Of a stretch of DNA of 64,000 bases, positions 17,268 through 26,017 are shown one piece after another (positions within the stretch are counted from its first letter, which is position 1; each line of letters begins with the position of its first letter). The notes beneath the pieces are model-generated. The model worked only from the letters and a program-made list of their open reading frames with translations. It was not told the origin of the DNA and did no database searches. This DNA is from Streptomyces sp. L2 (GTDB lineage: Bacteria; Actinomycetota; Actinomycetes; Streptomycetales; Streptomycetaceae): assembly GCF_004124325.1 (NCBI RefSeq), contig NZ_QBDT01000001.1, forward strand, positions 3,348,001 to 3,412,000, in the 5' to 3' direction. The position numbers were made by a program, and so were the translations under genes.

Positions 17268-17488
17268 GGCCTTGCCCCTCCCAGCAGCTTCGTCACTGTC
17301 AGGGTAGGGGTAAGGCCGGGCCCGTGTGAGCCTTCCGGGGCGCCGCGAGGCGTAGTTTGCGCATGGCGTCTCAGCCGGGCCGCCACTTCGGCCCGGGGCA
17401 TGGGTCGCATGCAGTCGGCCCAGCGAGCCCAGTAGCGGTCGTCTCGTGTGATCGTCTCGCCGACGTCGAACACGATGGTCTCCAGCAC
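17264..17488 (-). pseudogene. N-terminal remnant of a HAD-family hydrolase
   Basis: The frame begins LETIVFDVGETITRDDRYWARWADCMR, which matches the first strand and motif I region of HAD-like hydrolases in Streptomyces (family members have about 220 residues). After about 30 residues the similarity to a HAD cap stops and a 45-residue unrelated tail follows, ending at 17264. Motifs II, III and IV are absent, so no activity is expected. A TAGGCT hexamer ends 7 nt before the GTG at 17488, so the remnant may persist because its promoter and leaderless start now drive the XRE gene, which it overlaps. It could alternatively be a small functional leader ORF. Confidence 0.6.
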
Positions 17489-17498
17489 ACCGGGAAGC

Positions 17499-19208
17499 CT
17501 AGGGGGTTTGGCCCGAGGGGCTGGGGGTGCCGTCGGCCCGTCCTGAGGCGGAGTCGGACGGGGACGGCGTCGGGCTCCCCGGATCGGTCGGCGGGTCGCT
17601 GGGTGGTGTGGACGGCGGGTCGGTCGGGGTCGGGGGCTCGCTGGAGGGGGGCGGGGTCGTCGGCGCGGAACTGGTCGGCGTCGGGTCAGGGCTGGTCGTG
17701 TCGGGTGGGGTGGGGCCGGTGCGGGGGGCGGGGCCGTAGCCGTCGATGGTGACGACCGAGCCGGCGGGGGCGATCGCCAGCTGGGCCTGCCAGTGGCCGT
17801 GGGGTTCGGTCAGCTGGTCGACGTTCACCTTGATCGTCAACGTCTCGCCGGGGTCCAGGATTCCCGAGGACTGGCTGAGGTAGAGCCAGGGCGCCGTGGT
17901 GGACGCGGACCAGTGGACGGGGCCGGAGCCGGTGGCGGTGAGGGTGATGAGGGTGGTGTCGCCGTCGGTGCCGGCGCTGACCGCGAGGTGTCCGGAGCCC
18001 GTCTTGTCGGCTCCGGCGACGCTGACGACCTCCACGGAGACGTCCGCCTCGCCGTCCTTGGCGGAGGGGTGGGCGCTGGGCTTCACGCGCGCGTTGCCGG
18101 CGTTCTCGTAGCCGCCGGCGGTGTCGCTGCCGAGGGCGTCGGGGCCCTGCGCCTCGCGCGCGGTGGCGGAGCGGGCCTCCGCCTCGGCGGTCGGGGTGCC
18201 CCGGTAGGCGGCCCACAGGGCGAGCACGGGCGCGGCGACGACGGTGGCGACGACGGTCGTGGTGACGGCCCGCGCGCGGATGCGGTCGCGGCGGGCCGCG
18301 CGGTCCTTGGGGTCCATCGGGAAGCCGCGCCGGTCGAAGCGCGGGACGGCCGCTCCCCGCGCGCGCGTGGGGTGCGCGAGGGCGGTGTGCAGGGCCGCGC
18401 GCGGGGCCGGGAGCACGGGCAGCTCGGCGGGGGTGACCGTGGCGCCGGGCCAGTGGCCGGGCGCGGCGCGCTCGGCGGTACGACGGCAGCGCGGGCAGTC
18501 GTCGACGTGCCGGACCAGTTCGCGGCGCAGGGCGGTGCTGAGGACCAGCCGGCTGTCGCCGGTGAGGTGGGCGACGCTCGGGCAGCCGCCGGCGCGGACG
18601 ACAGCGAGGGCCGCGCGGGTCCGCTCGACCTCGCAGGCGGCGGAGGCGAGCAGTTCGCGTGCGGTGGCGGGCTCCATGCCGAGGACGGCGGCGACCTCGT
18701 GGTGGGCGAGGTGGTGGCGGACGGCGAGCTCCAGCGCCTCGCGCTGCTCGGGGCTGGTGCCGGCCGCCTCGGGCCAGGCCAGCAGGGCGAGTTCGCGGCG
18801 CCGCTGCTCCTCGACCTCGGGCTCGACGGCCGGCTCGGGGGCGGGCCCGCCGGCCCGGGGGCGGCCCGCCGCGTGCGTGGACTGACGTTTCTGCTTGGCC
18901 TCGGCCAGCCCGCGCAGGCACGCCCAGCGGGCCAGCGCGTACAGCCAGGCCCTGCGGTCGGCGGCGGTCTGCGGGACGCGCTGTCCGCGCCGCTCGGCGA
19001 GGGCGAGGACGTCCCCGAGGGCGGTGGTGGCCGCGTCGTGGTCGCACAGGACCGACAGGCAGTAGGTGAACAGGCCGTCCAGGTACGGTTCGTAGCGCTC
19101 CGGCGGCCGCTGCGCGAGGGTGCGCGCGGCGGCTCGGTCACGCGCCTCCCGGTGCGCCCGGTGCGCGCCGGTGGTGCGGGTCGTGGTCTCCGGACTGCTG
19201 CTCATCAC
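17499..19208 (-). CDS. Sigma-factor-like / zinc-finger / BACON-domain membrane protein
   Basis: The 569-residue protein combines parts rarely seen together. Residues 35-220 resemble an ECF sigma factor, with a region 2-like helix (YLDGLFTYCLSVLCDHDAATTALGDVLALAE) and a region 4-like helix-turn-helix (HHEVAAVLGMEPATARELL). Next comes an anti-sigma-type zinc motif, HVDDCPRC near residue 237, then one membrane helix around 318-340. Outside lies a BACON-like beta domain (TLTATGSGPVHWSASTTAPWLYL...GETLTIKVNVDQL) and a Pro/Thr/Ser-rich tail of about 80 residues. The start may be GTG 19208 or the adjacent ATG 19205. It may be an envelope-anchored signalling protein; no activity is proven by sequence. 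Confidence 0.8.
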   Translation of the reverse strand: MMSSSPETTTRTTGAHRAHREARDRAAARTLAQRPPERYEPYLDGLFTYCLSVLCDHDAATTALGDVLALAERRGQRVPQTAADRRAWLYALARWACLRGLAEAKQKRQSTHAAGRPRAGGPAPEPAVEPEVEEQRRRELALLAWPEAAGTSPEQREALELAVRHHLAHHEVAAVLGMEPATARELLASAACEVERTRAALAVVRAGGCPSVAHLTGDSRLVLSTALRRELVRHVDDCPRCRRTAERAAPGHWPGATVTPAELPVLPAPRAALHTALAHPTRARGAAVPRFDRRGFPMDPKDRAARRDRIRARAVTTTVVATVVAAPVLALWAAYRGTPTAEAEARSATAREAQGPDALGSDTAGGYENAGNARVKPSAHPSAKDGEADVSVEVVSVAGADKTGSGHLAVSAGTDGDTTLITLTATGSGPVHWSASTTAPWLYLSQSSGILDPGETLTIKVNVDQLTEPHGHWQAQLAIAPAGSVVTIDGYGPAPRTGPTPPDTTSPDPTPTSSAPTTPPPSSEPPTPTDPPSTPPSDPPTDPGSPTPSPSDSASGRADGTPSPSGQTP

Positions 19209-19404
19209 CCGTGCGACCGTAGGCGGCGGGAGTGTGCCCCTTCCTGCGGCTTGAGCACTTTTAATTCGTACGGGTGAAACGATCCCTCAATAGGGGACAG
19301 GAACCTCGGATTCCGTGGCTCGAACCCGACCCGCCGTGGCCGGGACCCGACCACCCACAGGTGGCCCCCGGGGCGTTGTCAGTGCCGCGGGCTACGGTTT
19401 GCGC

Positions 19405-20793
19405 ATGGCTGCCCGTACGAAGACCACCAAGGACCGGCCGTCCTACCGCTGCACGGAGTGCGGCTGGCAGACGGCCAAGTGGCTCGGCCGCTGCCCCGAG
19501 TGCCAGGCCTGGGGCACGGTCGAGGAGTACGGCGCGCCCGCGGTCCGTACGACGGCACCGGGCCGCGTGACGACGTCCGCGGTGCCCATCGGCCAGGTCG
19601 ACGGCCGTCAGGCCACCGCCCGCTCCACCGGCGTGGCCGAGCTGGACCGGGTGCTCGGCGGCGGGCTGGTGCCGGGCGCGGTCGTACTGCTCGCCGGCGA
19701 GCCGGGCGTCGGCAAGTCCACGCTGCTGCTGGACGTGGCGGCCAAGGCGGCGAGCTCCGAGCACCGCACCCTCTATGTCACCGGTGAGGAGTCGGCGAGC
19801 CAGGTGCGGCTGCGCGCCGACCGCATCGGCGCCCTGCACGACGACCTGTATCTGGCCGCCGAGACCGATCTGGCGGCCGTCCTCGGCCACTTGGACGCGG
19901 TCAAGCCGTCCCTGCTGATCATGGACTCGGTGCAGACGGTCGCCTCCCCGGAGATCGACGGCGCGCCCGGCGGCATGGCCCAGGTCCGGGAGGTCGCGGG
20001 GGCGCTGATCCGGGCGTCCAAGGAGCGCGGCATGTCCACGCTGCTGGTGGGGCACGTCACGAAGGACGGGGCGATCGCCGGCCCCCGCCTGCTGGAGCAC
20101 CTGGTCGACGTCGTCCTGCACTTCGAGGGCGACCGGCACGCGCGGCTGCGCCTGGTGCGGGGCGTGAAGAACCGGTACGGGGCAACGGACGAGGTGGGCT
20201 GCTTCGAGCTGCACGACGAGGGCATCACGGGGCTGGCCGACCCGAGCGGGCTGTTCCTGACCCGGCGTGACGAGCCGGTGCCGGGGACCTGCCTGACGGT
20301 CACCCTGGAGGGCCGCCGTCCGCTGGTCGCCGAGGTGCAGGCGCTGACCGTGGACTCCCAGATCCCCTCCCCCCGGCGGACCACGTCCGGGCTGGAGACG
20401 TCCCGGGTGTCGATGATGCTGGCCGTGCTGGAGCAGCGCGGCCGGATCAGCGCGCTCGGCAAGCGGGACATCTACTCCGCGACGGTCGGCGGGGTGAAGC
20501 TGTCGGAGCCGGCCGCCGACCTGGCGATCGCGCTCGCCCTGGCCTCCGCCGCGAGCGACACCCCGCTGCCGAAGAATCTCGTCGCGATCGGCGAGGTGGG
20601 CCTCGCGGGCGAGGTCAGACGGGTCACGGGCGTCCAGCGCAGGCTCGCCGAGGCGCACCGGCTGGGCTTCACGCACGCGCTCGTACCGGGTGATCCGGGC
20701 AAGGTGCCGCCCGGGATGAAGGTGCTGGAAGTGGCCGACATGGGGGACGCGCTGCGGGTGCTGCCGCGGTCCCGTCGCCCAGGGCCTGTCTGA
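19405..20793 (+). CDS. radA: DNA repair protein RadA
   Basis: RadA is a hexameric RecA-like helicase that drives branch migration in recombination. The 462 residues start with a C4 zinc finger (CTEC...CPEC), followed by Walker [10 protein letters not shown], Walker B LLIMDS, the RadA-specific motif [11 protein letters not shown], and a Lon-like C-terminal domain. The ATG at 19405 is fixed by the zinc finger and by TACGGT ending 6 nt upstream, so the mRNA is probably leaderless. The last codons and the stop (GGG CCT GTC TGA) lie inside the left terminal repeat of a MITE-like element, meaning the natural C terminus was altered by insertion. Confidence 0.96.
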   Translation: MAARTKTTKDRPSYRCTECGWQTAKWLGRCPECQAWGTVEEYGAPAVRTTAPGRVTTSAVPIGQVDGRQATARSTGVAELDRVLGGGLVPGAVVLLAGEPGVGKSTLLLDVAAKAASSEHRTLYVTGEESASQVRLRADRIGALHDDLYLAAETDLAAVLGHLDAVKPSLLIMDSVQTVASPEIDGAPGGMAQVREVAGALIRASKERGMSTLLVGHVTKDGAIAGPRLLEHLVDVVLHFEGDRHARLRLVRGVKNRYGATDEVGCFELHDEGITGLADPSGLFLTRRDEPVPGTCLTVTLEGRRPLVAEVQALTVDSQIPSPRRTTSGLETSRVSMMLAVLEQRGRISALGKRDIYSATVGGVKLSEPAADLAIALALASAASDTPLPKNLVAIGEVGLAGEVRRVTGVQRRLAEAHRLGFTHALVPGDPGKVPPGMKVLEVADMGDALRVLPRSRRPGPV

Positions 20794-21010
20794 CAATTCG
20801 CGTCGTTCGCCCGGAGGGCGGGCCGCGCGGCGTCAGGTGCGTGCTCTGGGGGTCCCCCCGGCCGGAGGCTGGGGGAGTGCCGGCCCCAGACCCTCGTACT
20901 GGACGTACTCGGGTCTGGGGCCGGTGCGGCGAGTGGGGGCACCTCCCGGCCGGAGGCTGGGGGAGCGTGCATGGCGTCGCGCGGCAGACGCGAATTGTCA
21001 GACAGGTCCT
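20781..21010. mobile_element. MITE-like element between radA and disA
   Basis: The 230-bp segment is bounded by inverted repeats that match at 23 of 24 positions (20781-20804 and 20987-21010); each carries the core CCTGTCTGACAATTCGCGTC. The inside holds two direct copies of CGGCCGGAGGCTGGGGGAG and an internal palindrome around CCGGCCCCAGACCC, but no open frame of substance. This is the structure of a non-autonomous miniature transposable element moved by a transposase in trans. No clear target duplication was recognised. It covers the radA stop codon and ends about 115 nt before disA. Confidence 0.8.
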
Positions 21011-21124
21011 GGAGGCCCCCCAGGAGCGGGAGGAGCGCCGGTAGACTTTGCCCAGGTCTCGCCCGTCCGTACGAACCGAGTGCGGGTCGGCGGCGCCCCG
21101 AGAACCTGCGACCGGAGGAGTGCA

Positions 21125-22249
21125 GTGGCAGCCAACGACCGGGCAGCGGCTCCCGGAAAGTCCGGCGGGAGCGCCGGCTCCGATGGCCTGATGCGCGCCT
21201 CGCTGAGCGCCGTGGCTCCGGGTACGGCGCTGCGTGACGGCTTGGAGCGGGTGCTGCGCGGCAACACCGGCGGGCTGATCGTCCTCGGCTCGGACAAGAC
21301 GGTCGAGGCGATGTGCACGGGCGGGTTCGTCCTGGACGTCGAGTTCGCCGCGACCCGCCTGCGGGAGCTGTGCAAGCTGGACGGCGGCATCGTGCTGTCC
21401 TCGGACCTGTCGAAGATCCTGCGGGCCGGCGTGCAGCTGGTCCCGGACCCGACGATCCCGACGGAGGAGACCGGCACCCGGCACCGCACGGCGGACCGGG
21501 TGAGCAAGCAGGTCGGCTTCCCCGTGGTGTCGGTCTCCCAGTCCATGCGCCTGATCGCCCTGTACGTGGACGGCCAGCGGCGGGTGCTGGAGGACTCGGC
21601 GGCGATCCTCTCCCGCGCGAACCAGGCGCTGGCCACGCTGGAGCGGTACAAGCTCCGGCTGGACGAGGTCGCGGGCACGCTGTCGGCGCTGGAGATCGAG
21701 GACCTGGTGACGGTGCGGGACGTCTCCGCGGTCGCGCAGCGACTGGAGATGGTGCGGCGCATCGCCACCGAAATCGCTGAATACGTGGTCGAACTGGGCA
21801 CGGACGGGCGTCTTCTCGCGCTCCAGCTGGAGGAGTTGATCGCGGGGGTCGAACCGGACCGTGAGCTGGTCGTCCGGGACTACGTTCCGGAGCCGACGGC
21901 CAAGCGGTCCCGGACGGTGGACGAGGCGTTGTCGGAGCTGGACGCGCTGACCCATGCGGAGCTGCTCGAACTCGGTACGGTGGCGCGGGCGCTGGGCTAC
22001 ACCGGGTCTCCGGAGACGCTGGACTCCGCGGTGTCGCCTCGGGGCTTCCGGTTGCTGGCGAAGGTTCCTCGGCTGCCGGGGGCGATCATCGACCGGCTGG
22101 TCGAGCACTTCGGTGGCTTGCAGAAGTTGCTGGCGGCGAGTGTGGACGACTTGCAGACGGTGGACGGGGTGGGCGAGGCGCGGGCCCGCAGCGTGCGGGA
22201 AGGGCTGTCCCGGCTGGCCGAGTCTTCCATTCTGGAGCGGTACGTCTGA
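21125..22249 (+). CDS. disA: DNA integrity scanning diadenylate cyclase
   Basis: DisA condenses two ATP to cyclic di-AMP and scans DNA for branched structures. The 374 residues comprise an N-terminal DAC domain with Asp86 in [11 protein letters not shown] and the ATP-binding [10 protein letters not shown] motif, a helical spine, and C-terminal helix-hairpin-helix motifs ([33 protein letters not shown]). The usual DGA triplet reads DGG here. GTG at 21125 follows GGAGGAG, a strong ribosome-binding site. It lies downstream of radA, a common partner whose product interacts with DisA in other bacteria, but the MITE now separates them. c-di-AMP in Streptomyces controls osmotic balance and cell-wall hydrolases. 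Confidence 0.96.
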   Translation: MAANDRAAAPGKSGGSAGSDGLMRASLSAVAPGTALRDGLERVLRGNTGGLIVLGSDKTVEAMCTGGFVLDVEFAATRLRELCKLDGGIVLSSDLSKILRAGVQLVPDPTIPTEETGTRHRTADRVSKQVGFPVVSVSQSMRLIALYVDGQRRVLEDSAAILSRANQALATLERYKLRLDEVAGTLSALEIEDLVTVRDVSAVAQRLEMVRRIATEIAEYVVELGTDGRLLALQLEELIAGVEPDRELVVRDYVPEPTAKRSRTVDEALSELDALTHAELLELGTVARALGYTGSPETLDSAVSPRGFRLLAKVPRLPGAIIDRLVEHFGGLQKLLAASVDDLQTVDGVGEARARSVREGLSRLAESSILERYV

Positions 22250-22300
22250 GTCTGCGTCGGTTCCGGGGTCGTCCTCGGGTGCGCTTTCGAGTGCGGGCCG

Positions 22301-22440
22301 GTGGTGCTTCTCGCGCCCACGCGGCGGAGCCGCACAATCGGCACAGCCCCGCGCCCCTCACGGGGCGCTGCCCCGTCCGCGCCGCTTTCACCCGCGGGCC
22401 CGTCGTGGTTGCTCGCGCAGTTCCCCGCGCCCCTGGGGAG
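22301..22440. repeat. Two recurring intergenic repeat copies in the 363-nt gap after disA
   Basis: The gap 22250-22612 has no gene. It contains one full copy (22301-22368) with GCGGCGGAGCCGCAC and a GCGCCCC..GGGGCGC hairpin, a short copy (22401-22440) with TCGTGGTTGCTCGCGCAG and CCCCGCGCCCC, and further GC-rich inverted sequence near 22490-22540. They probably end transcription from both sides. Confidence 0.65.
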
Positions 22441-22612
22441 TTGCGATGCCGTCGGCCGCAGAGGCACCGGACCCACCCAGCTGCGGGCATGCGTGCCGCT
22501 CGGGGCGGCACGGGTGGGCGCAGCGGCACCCCGCCGACGCGGGCAAGTGAAACCGCCCCCGGGCAACCGCAGTGGGCGGCACCCCGGTAGCGCCGGTGAG
22601 TGAGAGTTCCCT

Positions 22613-23395
22613 CTAGTCCGCTGACAGGACGAAGGAAGTCTGTGTCTTGGGGTAGCCCGGGGTCTGGGCTTCGAGGAGGTAGGTGCCCGGGTGGGCGGTG
22701 CCCGGTTTCGGGGTGGCGCAGTGGGGCTCGCTCGGGTGGCGGTCCCACGTGACCGTGTAGGTGATGCTCTGGCCGGCCGGCACACGGAAGACGAGGTTCG
22801 CCGCGGACTTGGGGCAGTCCGACGAGGTCCAGTACGCGTCGTCCGCGTCGGACGGGGTGATCGTCAGCACCGCATGCTTGGGCCCGAGGTCGATCTTGCA
22901 GTCGGCCGACCCGTTGTTCTTCGCGGTGAGCTGGAAGGACGGCGTCTGGTCCGGGGAGAAGGAGTTGTGCAGGCTGCGCACGCTCAGCGTGAGGGACGCG
23001 GCCGTGCAGTCCGGCAGCGTCGTCGACGCCGGGAGGGTGTCGCCCGTACCGACCGTGCCGCCACCAGAGGTGGATCCACCGTTGCCGGTGCCTCCTCCGT
23101 CCGAACCCGAACCCGAGCCGGAGCCCGACCCCGACCCCCCGCTGCCCGACTCGTCGCGGCCGCCCGGGTGTTGGCTGATGGCCGGGCCGGAGGAGGACGG
23201 GCCCGGGGTGATGGTGGTCACGGGGGGATTCTTGCCGTCGGACCCGTCGGCGTTCTTCTTGCCGCCCCCGCCGCCGGACGTGACGATCCAGGTGATCAGC
23301 AGTGCCAGGACGGCGACCACGGACACCATGACGACCCTCCGTCGCCAGTAGATGGAGGAGGGAAGCGGCCCGACCGGATTGCGCAGAGATCCCAC
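22613..23395 (-). CDS. Membrane-anchored secreted protein with Ser/Gly linker, unknown function
   Basis: The GTG at 23395 gives 260 residues; TACAGT ends 7 nt upstream, which suggests a leaderless start. One membrane helix (residues 20-40, VVMVSVVAVLALLITWIVTS) follows basic residues and leaves the rest outside. A linker of about 80 residues is rich in Gly, Ser and Pro. The C-terminal 130 residues form a compact beta-rich domain with four cysteines (DCTAAS, DCKIDLG, DCPKSA, PHCATP) likely to make two disulphides. The domain resembles DUF4232-like secreted Streptomyces domains in style, but I cannot assign a family. It lies between disA and mutY and converges with disA. Confidence 0.78.
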   Translation of the reverse strand: MGSLRNPVGPLPSSIYWRRRVVMVSVVAVLALLITWIVTSGGGGGKKNADGSDGKNPPVTTITPGPSSSGPAISQHPGGRDESGSGGSGSGSGSGSGSDGGGTGNGGSTSGGGTVGTGDTLPASTTLPDCTAASLTLSVRSLHNSFSPDQTPSFQLTAKNNGSADCKIDLGPKHAVLTITPSDADDAYWTSSDCPKSAANLVFRVPAGQSITYTVTWDRHPSEPHCATPKPGTAHPGTYLLEAQTPGYPKTQTSFVLSAD

Positions 23396-23598
23396 GGCGC
23401 AAACTGTACGAGAGATCACCGGACTTGCTCGCCCCACCCGCCGCCGTAACCACAACTTTTCCGGATCATCATTCCGGCGGTACGGCCGTAACTCGCGGCA
23501 CGGGCACGCCCCTTCACGCCCCGGGCTCATCTCAACACGCTCCGTGTCGGTGCCGTCGCCGCCGATGGCCGCCGAGGCGTGGCAGGATCGGGAGGGCC

Positions 23599-24474
23599 AT
23601 GACTGAGAAGCTCCACGCTCCCGTGATCGCCTGGTTCGACGCCCACGCCCGCGACCTCCCCTGGCGCCGCCAGGAGGCGGGGCCGTGGGGTGTGATGGTC
23701 AGCGAGTTCATGCTCCAGCAGACCCCCGTCAACCGGGTGCAGCCCGTGTACGAGCAGTGGCTGGCCCGCTGGCCGCGCCCCGCCGACCTCGCCGCGGAGG
23801 CGCCCGGCGAGGCCGTCCGCGCCTGGGGCCGGCTCGGCTATCCGCGCCGCGCGCTGCGGCTGCACGGGGCGGCGGTCGCCATAACGGAGCGGCACGGCGG
23901 CGACGTACCGACGGATCACGCGCAACTGCTGGCGCTGCCCGGGATCGGTGAGTACACGGCCGCGGCGGTGGCCTCGTTCGCGTACGGGCAGCGGCATCCG
24001 GTGCTGGACACCAATGTGCGCCGGGTGTTCGCACGGGCGGTGACGGGTGTGCAGTACCCGCCGAACGCGACGACCGCGGCCGAGCGCCGCCTCGCGCGCG
24101 AACTGCTGCCCCGGGACGAGACGACGGCCGCGCGCTGGGCGGCCGCGTCGATGGAGCTGGGCGCGCTGGTGTGTACGGCGAAGAACGAGGGCTGTCAGCG
24201 CTGCCCGATCGCCGCGCAGTGCGCGTGGCGGCTCGCGGGCAAGCCGGAGCACGAGGGGCCGCCGCGGCGCGGTCAGACGTACGCCGGTACGGACCGGCAG
24301 GTGCGCGGCAAGCTGCTGGCGGTGTTGCGGGAGGCGCACGCGCCGGTGCGGCAGGCGGCGCTGGACCGGGTGTGGCACGAGCCGGTGCAGCGCGCGCGGG
24401 CGCTCGACGGGCTCGTCACGGACGGTCTGGTGGAGCCGCTGCCGGGCGGTCTGTATCGGCTGCCGCTGACCTGA
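23599..24474 (+). CDS. mutY: A/G-specific adenine glycosylase
   Basis: MutY removes adenine mispaired with 8-oxoguanine. The 291 residues include the helix-hairpin-helix LLALPGIGEYTAAAVASFA, catalytic Glu in SEFMLQQTP and Asp in LDTNVRR, and the four cysteines of the iron-sulphur cluster in C-x6-C-x2-C-x5-C spacing (VCTAKNEGCQRCPIAAQC). The C-terminal NUDIX-like domain of E. coli MutY is absent, as in many actinobacterial forms. The ATG at 23599 is preceded by GGGAGGG close to the start. It is a single gene, upstream of the sigE operon. Confidence 0.95.
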   Translation: MTEKLHAPVIAWFDAHARDLPWRRQEAGPWGVMVSEFMLQQTPVNRVQPVYEQWLARWPRPADLAAEAPGEAVRAWGRLGYPRRALRLHGAAVAITERHGGDVPTDHAQLLALPGIGEYTAAAVASFAYGQRHPVLDTNVRRVFARAVTGVQYPPNATTAAERRLARELLPRDETTAARWAAASMELGALVCTAKNEGCQRCPIAAQCAWRLAGKPEHEGPPRRGQTYAGTDRQVRGKLLAVLREAHAPVRQAALDRVWHEPVQRARALDGLVTDGLVEPLPGGLYRLPLT

Positions 24475-24745
24475 CGCACAGCCAAGTCACAGTGCGGAAG
24501 CCCCTGTTACGACACCCCATACGCGACAAAGCCGTATAAATACAGACATTGACGTCGGCTGCCTTACCCCGTTCCTACTTCCGTTACACAACCGACGGAC
24601 AGCCGATTGCTGGCCGCAGGCTGCTCCGCACAGCCCCGTGACAACCGCTCCGTAACTTCTCTTCCGTGCCCCGCGGACCACGGGGACGCAAGAGAACGGT
24701 GCTTCGGGCACGAGACGGAAAAACGGGGAACGGAGGCGGTCGATC

Positions 24746-25285
24746 ATGGCGCAGGGCGAGGTGCTTGAGTTCGAGGAGTACGTCCGCACGCGGCAGGACG
24801 CGCTGCTGCGCAGTGCGCGCCGGCTGGTGCCGGACCCCGTCGACGCCCAGGACCTGCTGCAGACGGCGCTCGTGCGGACGTACGGCCGCTGGGAGGGCAT
24901 CGCCGACAAGCGGCTCGCGGACGCCTATCTGCGCCGGGTCATGATCAACACGCGGACCGAGTGGTGGCGGGCGCGCAAGCTGGAGGAAGTGCCCACCGAG
25001 CAGCTGCCGGACGCCTCCGTGGAGGACTCCACCGAGCAGCACGCCGACCGGGCCCTGCTGATGGACATCATGAAGGTGCTCGCTCCGAAGCAGCGCAGTG
25101 TCGTGGTGCTGCGACACTGGGAGCAGATGTCCACTGAGGAAACGGCCGCGGCCCTCGGCATGTCGGCCGGTACGGTCAAGAGCACGCTGCACCGGGCGCT
25201 CGCCCGGCTCCGTGAGGAGCTGGAGGCCCGCGATCTGGACGCACGCGCGCTGGAGCGTGAGGAGCGGGAGCGTTGCGCGGCCTGA
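24746..25285 (+). CDS. sigE: ECF sigma factor SigE (cell-envelope stress)
   Basis: This sigma factor directs transcription of cell-envelope genes after damage by wall-acting antibiotics or lysozyme. The 179 residues contain region 2 (QDALLRSARRLVPDPVDAQDLLQTALVRTYGRW) and region 4 (LAPKQRSVVVLRHWEQMSTEETAAALGMSAGTVKSTLHRAL). No anti-sigma gene is present; the next genes are cseA, cseB and cseC, the order known from S. coelicolor, where the CseBC two-component system activates sigE. The ATG at 24746 has CGGAGGCG about 9 nt upstream. The C terminus is encoded across the start of cseA. The 271 nt upstream should carry the CseB-dependent promoter, which I could not place. Confidence 0.96.
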   Translation: MAQGEVLEFEEYVRTRQDALLRSARRLVPDPVDAQDLLQTALVRTYGRWEGIADKRLADAYLRRVMINTRTEWWRARKLEEVPTEQLPDASVEDSTEQHADRALLMDIMKVLAPKQRSVVVLRHWEQMSTEETAAALGMSAGTVKSTLHRALARLREELEARDLDARALEREERERCAA

Positions 25286-25929
25286 CCGGGGCCGGGCCCG
25301 GCCGGGCCCGTGGCAGTTCACAGGCGGTGATCACGGTGGGGGCCGTGCTCGCCGCCGTCGCGCCGTTCGCCGCCGCGTGCGGCACGGGCGGCACCGGCGC
25401 CCGGGACGAGGGCCCGGCGCACGCCTCGGCGGTGGCGGGCGCGGTCGCCTCGCCGTCGCCCAGCCCCTCGGACACCTACCGGCGTGTGGACGCGGTCACG
25501 CTGATCAAGAAGGACCCCGAGGTGTCCACGGCGGTCAAACGGGAGCTGAAGCCGTGCAGCGGCGACGACTATCCGGTCGACGTCGCCTACGGCGACCTGA
25601 CCGGCGGCGCCCTGGACGATGTCGTCGTCAACGTGCTGACCTGTGGTGACGCGGTCGGCATCGGCTCGTACGTGTACCGGGACGTCCGGGGCTCGTACAA
25701 GAATGTCTTCAAGGCGGAGGAGTCCCCGGTCTACGCCGAGATCGACAAGGGCGACCTGAGCGTGACGAAGCAGGTGTACGAGAAGGGCGACCCGGTGTCG
25801 AGCCCGTCCGGTGAGAACGTGATCACCTACAGCTGGAGCGCGGGCCGGTTCGTCCAGGAACACTTCCACCACAACGAGTACGGCAACGCCACCGGCGGGC
25901 AGCCGACGCCCGCACCGGACGACAACTGA
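25273..25929 (+). CDS. cseA: Lipoprotein CseA, negative modulator of sigE
   Basis: CseA is an outward-facing lipoprotein that dampens sigE expression in S. coelicolor. The 218-residue product has a signal peptide with hydrophobic core VITVGAVLAAVAPFAAA followed by Cys in the lipobox-like AAC-GTGG. A Ser/Pro linker leads to a beta-rich domain (VAYGDLTGGALDDVVVNVLTCGD...). It starts at a rare TTG codon, 25273, inside the last codons of sigE (13-nt overlap), preceded by GGGAG. This weak start plus the palindrome just inside the gene should keep its expression well below that of sigE. Confidence 0.9.
   Translation: MRGLTGAGPGRARGSSQAVITVGAVLAAVAPFAAACGTGGTGARDEGPAHASAVAGAVASPSPSPSDTYRRVDAVTLIKKDPEVSTAVKRELKPCSGDDYPVDVAYGDLTGGALDDVVVNVLTCGDAVGIGSYVYRDVRGSYKNVFKAEESPVYAEIDKGDLSVTKQVYEKGDPVSSPSGENVITYSWSAGRFVQEHFHHNEYGNATGGQPTPAPDDN
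25293..25310 (+). terminator. Palindrome at the sigE-cseA junction, candidate attenuator
   Basis: CGGGCCCGGCCGGGCCCG is a perfect 18-nt palindrome just after the sigE stop and within the first codons of cseA. In S. coelicolor most sigE transcripts end at a site just beyond sigE; this sequence is in the matching place. Whether it terminates transcription here is inference. Confidence 0.55.
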
Positions 25930-26017
25930 ACGCAGAAGCACGCCGAAGAACGCCGTACGCAGAAGAACGCGGTACAACGCGGTACAACGCTGAAGAACGA
26001 GGACTGAGAGCACCGGG

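Noticed and set aside
24600..24745. SigE-type or CseB-dependent promoter upstream of sigE
   Set aside because: Several AAC and TC pairs occur with wrong or ambiguous spacing, so none can be chosen without transcript mapping.
25930..26017. Short repeats (GCGGTACAAC, AAGAACGC) between cseA and cseB as a regulatory site
   Set aside because: They are few, imperfect and lie inside an operon; simple slippage explains them.
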